From Clarkia xantiana subsp. parviflora (Eukaryota; Streptophyta; Magnoliopsida; Myrtales; Onagraceae), in contig JAPTYO010000008.1 in the NCBI GenBank assembly GCA_036873135.1, positions 30,964,761 to 31,028,760 of the forward strand: a DNA stretch of 64,000 nt. Reading direction: 5' to 3'. Below the pieces are notes generated by a model, which worked only from the letters and a program-made list of their open reading frames with translations, did not search any database and was not told where the DNA came from. Shown here piece after piece: positions 54,228-64,000 of this stretch; position 1 is the stretch's first letter, and the number at the start of each line of letters is the position of its first letter. Both the position numbers and the translations under genes were made by a program.

Positions 54228-56801
54228 CTTTGTTAGGGAGTTCATGAATTTTGATTAATTGATGTTCTTAAGGTTCTAGTAAAACTGATAATCATGAAAT
54301 TAAGAGTTTTCGTTAAAACTGGTGTTCATGATCTTCAACAAAAACGTGACTTTTATCAAAATCAAGCATTGGATTAATGATCTTAGTAAAATTTGATCTT
54401 GAAATTTGACCACTATCCCTAAAGGTATGTTTCGATCGAACCACATATTGGTGTACAAGGTGAAATTTTTAATTTCTTAGTCTCCAAGTAACAATAGAAG
54501 TGACCGAAAATTTCATGTATAAATTTTCTAATTATTTCGGTTGAATTTTGCTATGTTAATTGGGTCAGAATTGGGGCTAGATTCACATGATAATTGTGGA
54601 TAGAAACTATCAATATATTTTAGCACAATACTAGTGATATTGATAGATATTAATTGCCTAAAAGATTGAGAAAATATAATGTTTATAGATTTATATCCCT
54701 AATATAGAATCTTGAAAATATATATATATATATATATAAATATACATATGTGTGCCGAAATTTATTTATATATATTGTGCATATATTTGAAATTATATCT
54801 ATAGTTAATATTACTTGGTAGCTAAGTTAAGTTTTAAGTGGATTTTAAAACCCTACTTAGCCACAAGTAATTATTTTGGCTGAACACTAGTGGGTCATGG
54901 ATCGGTCCAATTTTGAACATCCGGGTCAGGTCAACTTTCCTGGAAAACCTAAAGCAATCCGAACCAGACCAAACCAGGTCAACCGAACTGAACCGGGTCT
55001 GGTTCCACAGGTCAAACTGGAGCGGGTCAACCAATCCGAATTTTCTCTATCGGTCCGACCCATCTGGGTCGGGTCGGACCAGGTAACTAATGGGTCAAAA
55101 TAAATCGACCCTTTTTGCGTGAAGAACTGAAACGAACCAAATTCCTATTGAACCGAACTGGACTGGTCGGACCGACTTTCACCGGACCGGACCGGTCAGA
55201 CCATATTGACATGAATCAAATCGTTTTGGTTGGACCGACCCGAGTAAACTAAAAAAATAGGAAGGTCAAATTTTAAAATCCAAATGTTTTCGAACTTTAA
55301 AATTATCTACACAGCGTGAATTGGTTCGAAGTTTTCACTTTTTAGTAAAACTTGATACCTATTGTCGATTATGGGGATGGATCTCGGAAATGCATGATTT
55401 TGGGACTGAATCATTTAGTGGGTTTAATTTCAATTGCTTATTTAATTGATATTATTGCATGTTTAGAATTAGGTCTTGACTATGTCAAGCTAGCTGGATA
55501 CTGCATGCTGTGGGCAGAAGCCGGGTTTTCAATTAATGAGTTGCGCACTAGGATATCATGGGATGGTTGATATTGCCTAGAATCCATGTCTAGAAGTTCG
55601 CATGATTGATTATAAGCATGAATTGCAAGTCATCCCAAAAGGTGTTAAAATAGAAATTCAATCGCCAAATATGCATGTTTGTTGTGGAGTGATCACGCAT
55701 GATGCGTATGCATGAATGTGGAGGATGTAGTTGTATATGATAATTTACTTGGGTAGTAGAATTATATATGCTAGCATGAGTTCCTAGGAACATTAGACGC
55801 ATGACGCGTATGCATGATGATTGATAAGTTTCTTGGGTGTGGCTACATATGATAATTTACTTGTGTAGTAGAATTGTGTATGTATGCATGAATTTCTCGA
55901 AACCTTTTCAAAAGGGCCTTGGGAAAGCCAAGAACGGGTGTATTTTCTTATTTCCCGTTCCGGTGAAAGCGATCAAACCATTTTAAAAGACTGATCTATT
56001 AGAAAGGAGACGTCAGTAATGTGAACTCTTTCATGACCTCCTTCCATTGGTTTACTGGTGGTCGGGTGTTAGATTACGGGGAGTAATCACTACGGATACT
56101 TAAACAAAGTACATGCTAGTAATCGGAATTACGCAGCTGAAGGTCGCACATACATTTAAGATGATCCGTAGACCCAAGATCTTCTCTGGAGTGAGTTCAC
56201 GATCCTCCGGTCGGGACCCATAGTGGTTCTTGTTAGAGAAGCCCTACGTGGTGTAAGCTCCACAGGAAAGCCTCTGATCGATTCTTGGCACGGGGACAGA
56301 TCTCTGGAGGGTTTGCTTGGAAAGCAAATTTGCACACACTTGGTGTAGTGAAGGGTTCGGCCGAAACTTAGGTGGTGTGGGGTTGACGGTTTTTCTCTCC
56401 AAAACACTCTAATGAGGGAATTGTGATTAACCCTCAAAATCCCCTAACACCTCTTATTTATAGGAGTAAAGTGGACAAAAGTCCATCTTACCCTCCTGTT
56501 AATTTCAGCCGGCTATTAGTATAGGGAGTCCCAATTTTGGGCCTCTCATGTCAATTGGGATTTGGGTCTAGCCCAATTACCCTAATGTGACATTTACTCA
56601 AGTTCATTAGGTAAACTATACATATTATGAGCTACCAATTACGGCGCCCATCACCATATGCTTACATTGGGTTGGTTAGATGTCTGAGGAATCATTGTTG
56701 GTCTTCTTCTATTACATAGATGTCTGATGTATGCAATTCTTTTCAAAATGTAGTTGTCTCCCTGGTTGCCGCATAATTATCAATGTTTGTTTTAAGTATA
56801 G
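54228..56801 (+). other. Copia C leader, interrupted by a solo LTR
   Basis: About 2 kb without the insertion. It holds an AT microsatellite (near 54720), the CTAAGTTAAGTTTT module, an AACCGG/GACCGG-dense block (54900-55230) and the module shared with 15030-15790. The solo LTR is at 56067-56666. Confidence 0.7.
56067..56666 (-). mobile_element. Solo copia LTR in the copia C leader
   Basis: 600 bp, TGTAAGCATATGG...CGTAATCTAACA on the minus strand. It is flanked by TCGGG (56062-56066) and TTGGG (56667-56671), one mismatch. Comparison with 15770 shows the leader continuing across it. Confidence 0.82.
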
Positions 56802-57672
56802 ATGTCTGGATCGGTACGCTTATATATACCTCACAATTTTGATGGTATGAATTATAACGCTTGGAACATGTATGCGAGAGATCAACTCGATGCTAGGGGC
56901 ATCTACGAATGTATTGATGCTAAAGCAATGAGGAAAATGTTGGATGGATTTGGTAATCCTCATCTCATTCAAGGGAAAAGGTTCTTGGACGATCAGGAAG
57001 CATGCATGGTTATAATTAGGGGTGAAACCAAAATCCGGTTGGTCCGAAAAACCGGTGAAAACCGAACCGGTCCGGACCGAAAAAACCGAATCCGAAATAT
57101 TCGGTTTGGTTTTTGGTCGGATTTTTTTTCTCTTGTTCGGATTTTCGGACCGGTTCGGATTTTGAGCTTTGAGGACCGTGGGGACCGAACCGACCGTTAT
57201 GTTAATTAAATATATATAATATATGTTATATTAGTTGATATTAATTAAGATAAATAATTAATTAGCTTAATATAAATTGTAAAAGAGGCACTTTTGAAGA
57301 TTATATTTTCTACTTTTATTTTATAATTTATTTAATTATAATAATGGAATTAATTTATCATTTTGATTTGATATAGTCCATGAAAATGACAAGAACTTAT
57401 AATGGTAATTGCTAATATTGGATTTTCGGTTTAAACCGAAAACCGAACCGAAAAAACCGTACTACTAATGGACGGTTTATTTTTCCTCAAACGGTTCTTT
57501 GATCGGATTTTTTTTAAAGAAAAAAACCGGACCGAAAATTTAGGTACCCGACCGAAACAAGCTAAAAACCAGTCCGACCGGTCCGGTTTCACCCCTAGTT
57601 ATAATGTCAACGTTGGTCGAAGAGGTTGCAGAGGACTTCAAACTCAACTATTCAACATTACAACTTTGTGAG
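56802..57672 (+). pseudogene. Copia C: gag N-terminus split by hAT element
   Basis: ATG at 56802: MSGSVRLYIPHNFDGMNYNAW, MYARDQLDARGIYEC and DGFGNPHLIQ are the N-terminal gag blocks of plant copia. The hAT element at 57017-57597 interrupts it; the frame on both sides of the insertion agrees across one copy of the 8-bp duplication. It runs to a TGA near 57670. Confidence 0.88.
57017..57597. mobile_element. Non-autonomous hAT element, 581 bp, TSD GTTATAAT
   Basis: Inverted ends TAGGGGTGAAACC (13 bp identical) and 8-bp duplication GTTATAAT at 57009-57016 and 57598-57605. Subterminal CCGGTTCGG/ACCGAACCGG clusters flank an AT-rich middle. No transposase. Confidence 0.92.
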
Positions 57673-59373
57673 CCATAAGAATCCGCTTTGGTGGAGGAAA
57701 GGTCGCCAAAGCTAGAAATCTATTAGTTGAGTATGATGATCTTATTTCCATAGATGCATGTGTAATATCCACACGTGACTCTCAGCATGAGTGATATGTA
57801 TGGAAAAGGATATTTGCCATCCTGAAGAGATACCATTTATCTTGGTTAGCTGACGACGAAGGTCTGAGTTACCTGATTAAATCAACTAGGTTTACTATAA
57901 CTCTTCTCGTTGAAAGCAACCAACTAAATCAGGAAAACTCTTATGTTTATCACCGCATGGAGTCAAGAGAAGCTAGCCATGTTCCGCAGGCCATGGAGGA
58001 AACATGATCGAATTGGTCCTAAAAACGATATCCGGTGCGTAAAACACCGTTGATGAAAGTGCGTCTCAGGTACGCCTCGTTTGCCATTTTCATAAAACTG
58101 TAAAACGTTTTATTTGACAAAAGTCATCTGACATGTTTCATTTATGAACTTTTCAGGTGTGATAGTCAACATGGCAAGAGTTCTCGCATAATTATTACTT
58201 CTCTTGTTGCTTCGTGAATGATCTAGAACCTTTACATTGTCAGTTGTCTCATTGTTATTTGAATTACTGAATTTTGGTTGTTTAAGATTCAGAGTTATTG
58301 AATAAAGTAACTGTTATTCGATTCGAAATGCAATTTACTTATCAATTATCGGCCCGGTCAAAGGGAGCGATCCGAAACCGAAATCCTAAGCCTATCGTTT
58401 GGGAACCAAATTTCGGCCAGGTCGATTGGTCGTATAAAACAAAACGATAAGCACACTCCATCGTAATCTCAAATAAACCCGTCGATTGTGCTGTAAGAAA
58501 GCGAAACGATCATTATTCTTTATTTGTTAGTAATTCCTATAATTAATAAATCATAACGAAAAACATGTATGAAACCGATTAAATTAAATTTTGGAAACAA
58601 AACGATTTCGACATGGGTAATAACTGGTTACACGCGCAACACGCAAGTCCCCTTACAGAAAGGGACACATCGTTTCAGAGTACAAATTTAATATGAAGTG
58701 TTTGAATGATTTAATGCTCAAAATTATTTTTCATTGCATATATATATAACCATTTCATTTATATAATACACATAGAACTTCTCATTGAGAATTGTGAAAC
58801 GGGCAAACACTGAAAACCTATTGCAGAGCCGAAGCGGACAAAACCTCAGAAATTGAGTATGTAATGAAATTGATTATCTGACAAACGACGATTTGGATAT
58901 CGCCTCTAACGAATCAGATTTCCAGAGCATCATAATCACATACTTTTAGGACATGGTCAGTATCATGATATCGCTTACTCAACTTCTGATCTCTTTCAGG
59001 GAAGATATGTAGTTGACTGCAAATCATGTGGTAAACCTAGTTCATATAAAATCGGTTACACGTAACCATATGACCTCTAAATTTTTAAAGATATGGATCT
59101 TGCTAAGCTACAAACCTGTGGGTGACGCAGTTCACACGCATCATCCGATAGCCGATTCGGCTAATTGGAACCTAGAGGACTAAAAAGTATCTTTAACGAT
59201 ACTACAAACTCTAACGCACACGTGTTTTGGAGATCTCTAGAAGATGGTAGCGTGGTCGAACATGAGACGTTACGTTCCTTGAGGATGAATTTTCGACTCT
59301 TGGTAACATCAAAACGAATGAAGTCTTGATTGAACTATAACATGATAATAATGTTCAGGTCCCACTTACTTCG
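57673..59373 (+). other. Copia C: decayed gag rest and interval without protease/integrase
   Basis: No open frame. The right part (58600-59340) is collinear with 17220-17900 of copia B. No protease or integrase motifs. The FLEDE-like integrase end is readable near 59280. Confidence 0.5.
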
Positions 59374-59904
59374 AGTGGGAGATTTCAGGCGGAAACACCA
59401 GTGAATGACATGGTAAATGAGAATGGAGATATTTTCATAATAAATCCAGTGGGAGGAGTCAATCCAACCACGCAGATCACTGTTAATGAAGGTGCGAATC
59501 AATTAGAACTTGATCATCACACTGCTGAACTGTTGGATGAGAATCCTGTAATTCCTCAACAACCTACTGGATACAGTGGGAGTGGTACAAACAACTTGGC
59601 TCCTGGTCCTAGCAACCATGGAATTAATCTCGTCGGTAGAAACCCGAGACAAAGAGCTCATCCAAGAAAAGTAGTAGGAGAAGGTTCAACCAACGCTCTT
59701 GTTCCAAGTGGGAGTATTGTTCAGAGTGGGAGCATTTTTACCAGTGGGAGTGTAGTTCAATATCAAGATGGGAATAATGAGCCTACATGTAGTCAAATGA
59801 ACCGAACTTCTCCTAAGAAGTATCCCATCGAAAGAGGTGAATTGTTCACCCTGACTTCGGTTGATGAACCCGTAACGGTTAAACTAGCGTTGGATGGACC
59901 TTAA
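59374..59904 (+). pseudogene. Copia C: INT-RT spacer
   Basis: Best preserved spacer of the family: VNDMVNENGDIFIINPVGG, a Ser-Gly-Ser repeated part, KKYPIERGELFTLTSVDEP. The octamer AGTGGGAG occurs six times (59374, 59448, 59575, 59707, 59725, 59743). A TAA at 59902 ends it where RT begins. Confidence 0.75.
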
Positions 59905-60273
59905 GCGAAGGAATGGAGGAAAGAAATGGAGGAAGAGATCACCTCTATGAAAGCCAACTCGGTATGGTCGTTAGTTGATTTGCCTGCTAACCGCAGAGCA
60001 ATAGGGGCTAAGTGGGTTCTGAAACTAAACTCACTGCTGATGGAAACGTTGAGTGTTACAAAGCTCAATTGGTCGCGAAAGGATATACCAAACTTCACGG
60101 AGTGGACTTTGATGAGACGTACTCACTGACTATGTGTTACACCACAGTCCGGGCCATACTGGCCTTGGTTGCAAGCCTCGATCTGGAGCTGCACCAAATG
60201 GATGTTAAGACTGGGTTCCTCCACGGAAAATTAGAGGAATAAATCTATTTAGAGCAACCGGAGGGTTTCATTA
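59905..60273 (+). pseudogene. Copia C: RT N-terminus, cut by copia D
   Basis: AKEWRKEMEEEITSMK, the GAKWVLKLN block, a frameshift near 60035, then GVDFDETYSLT and LELHQMDVKTGFLH. A TAA at 60240 and then the LTR of copia D at 60274 stop it. The remaining RT is not in the window. Confidence 0.88.
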
Positions 60274-60868
60274 TGTAGTATTTAAGGGACTAATACTACG
60301 GAAACAAAACCCTAGATACGTGCCAGGTAACTAATACGCAGCGGAATGAGATGCACATACTTATAATGTTTCTTGTAGCCCAAGAACGTTGAGGGGAGTT
60401 CTCGATGTCGGAAGGTTCTCTGTAGAGTTCCAGGTAGATAAGCCCTACGCGGGTTATGCCTCACGGCAAAACCTCAGTCGATTCTTCGCGGGGTGGATCT
60501 CCTAGAGTAAACTGCTTGACACAATTTGGCACCTCCTTGTGTGGAATGTATTTCGGCCGAACCCTTAGGTATTTAGGGAGGAGGGTTTTCTTTTAATCTC
60601 ACCACTTAGCAAGAGAGAATTAGCATTATAAAAATCATTCTAGGACTCCTTATTTATAAGAGGAGTAAAGTGGACAAAAGTCCACTTTACCCCTGCTCAA
60701 ATATTCGGCCGGCCATGTTATTAGGGAGGCCTAATTTTGGGCCTCCCATGTCAATTGGGATTTTAGGCCTAGCCCAAAATCCCTAATATGACATTACCAA
60801 ATTTCTTAGGTACATGACCTTAATTAATGGGCTCCCAATTACAGCGGCCCATTGTCCAAATGCTTACA
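60274..60868 (-). mobile_element. Copia D: 3' LTR
   Basis: 595 bp, TGTAAGCATTTGG...TAAATACTACA on the minus strand, inserted in copia C RT after CATTA. The PPT on its right is diverged (CGACTGTGAGC). The 5' LTR of copia D lies beyond the window. Confidence 0.85.
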
Positions 60869-62012
60869 GCTCACAGTCGCCGAAATGTGAGGGTGCCTAT
60901 TAATATGTAGTCCTCCAACACATTATAATTTGTTCTTCGATCCTATCCCTGCTTTGAATAGTTCATACGAGAATTGTCGTGCGACCGGCGAACACGACGG
61001 GCATCGTGCTACTCATCTGTTAGGAGTGTTGTAGCTCCCGCGGAATGTTGATTCCCCGTGTCTAATCAACCTTTGGAATAAAGTCCCGCGTTGTATCCTA
61101 GGTCAACTGTCATTCTCCAATTGCGCAGTTTCCAGATAGGAATACTCCTTCAGGGCATCTGCACACCTTTCAACTAATGTCAGGCTGGTGGCCACCTAGT
61201 GAATACAATATTCGGAGAATTACAGGTGTACTTGACCATCCCCGTCACTCATACCCTTAGTCAAACCCAACCGGTTTACAAAGACGTGGTCACTTGGCCT
61301 TTTGTTAAGCACTACGCTCGTACGCCGGGAAGCGAACATTGAGCCTGGCCTTAGGTATGAGTTCTGAGTCTATGAGGATACTTTGGATGCTTCTTCATAT
61401 AGCATCCGCGATCAGCCACACGTTCAAGGTGAAGAAGTTTGTGCCCATCCGAATATCATGGATTCTATCTAGCACAACCGAGATTAACCCCGTGGTCGAA
61501 CGTGGAATGCGCAGTATGAAGCACCGTCGTTAGCATAACTTGAGTTTAGTCAGGAAGTGGGAAATGTCATATGCTATCGCAGATTCGTCATCTGGCCCAG
61601 AATGTGGTTTTATTACGAACGAAGTTCGTAAAGGCGATCTGTAGAACATAGATCATATCGTGTTACTCCGAAAACCAATTGATAATTCTGCTTAACCGGG
61701 TTTGCCACCATGGTTCTTAGCCAATATTGATCTAATGGAGATCCTCCTCTCCTTCAAGACGGCCGAGCCTGTGTGGCGAGGCTTGGCCCACATTCGACAT
61801 TATTTTTATCCTGGAGGTCAATCCTCCTATGACTATTATATAGACCGTAAAAATACGATGAAACTTTAAACGTTATGACATCGTAAAAATCATAAACTCA
61901 AATTGCAATTCTTTCAGCAAAGTTTTAAACCTTACGCAGTCCCAGCATTCTAACATGCTTTTCGAAAACATCCCTGCGTGAAGGTTTAGTTAATGGATCG
62001 GCCATCATACTT
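60869..62012 (-). other. Copia D: long 3' untranslated region
   Basis: Same module as 12788-13842 and 28813-29767. The plus-strand frame 61339-61533 (SSESMRILWMLLHIAS, VKKFVPIRIS) matches part of the antisense frame in copia B. Confidence 0.65.
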
Positions 62013-63507
62013 TCAGTAGATATATTCTAATGTGATTACTTTGCCCTCAACCATATTCTTAGCATAATTGTATTTTATATCAATGTGTTTCGCCCTGCTA
62101 TGGTACTTAGGATTCTTAACTGCCACAATTGCTGCTTGACTGTCAGAGTATACCTTCACATGTTTACTCCCGTCCTCGACGCCAAGCAATGCAGTTAAGA
62201 GTCTATTAAGCCAGACCGCTTCTTGTGCATTCTTAGAGAGGGCCACGAATTCGGATTCCATCGTTGACAGCGCGACACGGGATTGCTTCTTGCTCATTCA
62301 TGAAATGATGGCATTAGAAAGGAGAAACACTCCTCCTGAGGTGGACTTATATCATCCGGATCGCCACCGTGGTCGGCGTCACAGAACCCAGTCAATTCAA
62401 ATTTCCCACCCTTATAGCACAGTGCGTAGTCGGCATTACCTTTCAGGTATCGAATTAATCCTTTTACGGCTTTTAGATGTTGAGTGCCAGGATCTGATTG
62501 GAATCGTGCTACTAGGCCCACAACATAATAGATGTCTGGGCGAATGCATTGCATGACATACATTAAGCTGCCAACCATACTTAAGTATTCTGTACTTTTC
62601 ATTTGTTCACGCTCTGCCCAGTTTTTCGGGACGTCACGTTTCGATAACGTGCACTCGAATACAACCGGCTTATCACGGGTTTGGCATCATGTAGTCTGAC
62701 CCTTTTCAACAACTTGTTGATATAGGATTCTTGAGAGAGACATAGTTTGCGAGCAGCACAATCCCTAGCAATCTTAATGCCTAGGATGTACGTGGCTTCT
62801 CCCATGTCCTTCATCTCAAACACAGATGCGAGCCAGTACTTTGATTCATTCATGTAACTCACATCATTCGCAGCAAAATATGTTAATAACATATAATATC
62901 AAGATAACGTATTTAGACTCGGAAGTCTTCGTATACACGGATGGATCCTCGTGAAGATTCACGAGTCCATTTCCAACGATTTCCTCGTGGAATATGCGGT
63001 ACCATGTCGGGATGATTGTTTAAGACCGTAGATTGATCTTTGGAGTTTATAAACTTTACGTTCGTTTCCAGGAGTAACGAAACCCTCTGGCTGCTTAATA
63101 TAGATCTCTTCCTCCAGGTTACCATGGAGGAATGCAGTCTTAACATCCATTTAGTGCAGCTCCAGATCGAGGCTCGCAACCAAAGCCAATATGGCTCGTA
63201 CTGTGGTATATCGCATAGTAGGTGAGTATGTTTCATCAAAGTCCACTCCGTGAAGTTGGGTATATCCTTTCGCAACGAGTCGAGCTTTGTAACGCTCGAC
63301 AACTCCATCAGTGGTGAGTTTCAGTTTAAAAACCCACTTGGCACCTATTGTTCTGCTGTTAGCAGGCAAATCAACTAAAGAACATACTGAATTAGCTTTC
63401 ATATAGGCGTTCTCATCCTCCATTGCTTTCCTCCATTCTTTCGCTTGAGGTCTATCCATAGCTTGTTTAACCGTTAACGGTTCATCAACCGAAGTGAGGG
63501 TGAACAA
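62013..63507 (-). pseudogene. Copia D: RT-RNase H remnant
   Basis: N-terminus at 63507-63151 (AKEWRKAMEDENAYMK, GVDFDETYSPT), then [20 protein letters not shown]. The YVDD box near 62885 is lost (reads YVIN-like). GEATYILGIKIARD, RPDIYYVVGLV, FCDADHGGDPDD, STMESEFVAL and VYSDSQAAIVA follow. Several frameshifts (about 63150, 62900, 62680, 62300). Confidence 0.88.
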
Positions 63508-63926
63508 TTAACCTCTTTCGATGGGATACTTCTTTGGAGAAGTTCGGTGCCTTAGACTACGTCTAGGCACGATAGTCCCATCTTGAACTTGAACTACGCT
63601 CCCACTATGAATAATGCTCATTATCGTTGCAATACTCCGATTGGGAACAAGAGCGCTACTTGAACTTTCACCAAGAACTTTTCTTGGACGACCTTTCGGT
63701 CTCGGATTTCCACCTCCGAGATTAATTCCACGGTTACGATGACCGGGAACCGAGTTAGTCGTACAACTCCCACTGGGTGCAGTAGGTATTTGAGGTAAAA
63801 TTGAATTTTCATCCATCGGTTCAGTAACATGATCATCAGGTCCGACTTGATTTGCACTTGCAGCAACAGTGATCTGGTTATTTGGATTCACTCCTCCCAC
63901 TGGATTTATTATGAAAAATTCCCCAT
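63508..63926 (-). pseudogene. Copia D: INT-RT spacer, cut by gypsy LTR
   Basis: NPNNQITVAASANQV, PSGSCTTNSVPG, a basic GNPRPKGRPRKV stretch and RTSPKKYPIERG, in one open frame of 130 codons. The upstream part is beyond the gypsy insertion at 63927. Confidence 0.8.
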
Positions 63927-64000
63927 TGTTAGGTTATAGGTTTCAGGTCAACGGGTCGCCGGCCGAAATCCTACTCCTCACTGGTGAACTAGCGGATCCT
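63927..64000 (-). mobile_element. Start of a gypsy-1-family LTR (window edge)
   Basis: TGTTAGGTTATAGGTTTCAG and the next 50 bases match the gypsy-1 LTR border at 18913 and 26970 with few changes. A further minus-strand gypsy insertion (or solo LTR) into copia D; the rest is outside the window. Confidence 0.85.

Noticed and set aside
54718..54740. AT-repeat as a feature
   Set aside because: A short microsatellite in an AT-rich copia leader; no further meaning seen.

Overview
The window is repeat-dense nuclear DNA from a flowering plant. The evidence is a mosaic of plant-type Ty3/gypsy (Tat lineage, dual RNase H) and Ty1/copia retrotransposons, a LINE, hAT and Mutator-type miniature elements, and two exons of a plant mitochondrial gene with plant-like introns. 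There is no intact host gene, tRNA, rRNA or CRISPR array. All similarity calls are from reading the sequence; no database search was run.

Layout: 1-4540 holds a decayed Tat/Ogre-like gag followed by three blocks of imperfect tandem repeats. A solo LTR with target duplication ATATC (4716-6240) splits an older copia 3' end whose LTR starts near 6665. On the minus strand, 7211-7860 are exons 1-2 of a branched-chain 2-oxoacid dehydrogenase E2 gene (BCE2-like) with an in-frame TGA. An 867-bp hAT element sits 286 bp upstream of its start. From 9264 there is a truncated gypsy LTR plus gag start, then two head-to-tail copia copies (A and B) with one LTR between them (13843-14433).

Copia B is split in its reverse transcriptase by a complete minus-strand Tat element, gypsy-1 (18913-27688, duplication CCAAT). 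Gypsy-1 has an unbroken 1308-codon pol but no gag, a Tyr in place of the protease catalytic Asp, a 49-bp minisatellite and, on the opposite strand, a three-exon gene with its own TATA box. Beyond copia B lies a LINE endonuclease fragment caught in a 508-bp tandem duplication. A second complete Tat element, gypsy-2 (31347-42698, duplication CGGGA), is inserted in the LINE 5' region. It has gag and pol broken by stops and a larger spliced antisense gene with an NLS-like basic stretch and a coiled-coil exon.

From 42.7 to 64 kb the window holds copia leader fragments in both orientations and an AT-rich stretch. It also holds two 671-bp near-palindromic elements with 9-bp duplications, and a different copia (E, 45671-51458) with non-TG/CA LTR ends. 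Copia C is split by a solo LTR, a hAT element and copia D; copia D is itself entered by a gypsy-1-family LTR at the right edge.

The most interesting signals are the two antisense spliced genes, which share a phase-0 intron placed just before a coiled-coil exon although their elements have diverged. Next come the gag-less, protease-mutant but open pol of gypsy-1, the pair of giant hairpins, and the repeated PPT-like octamer in the copia spacer.
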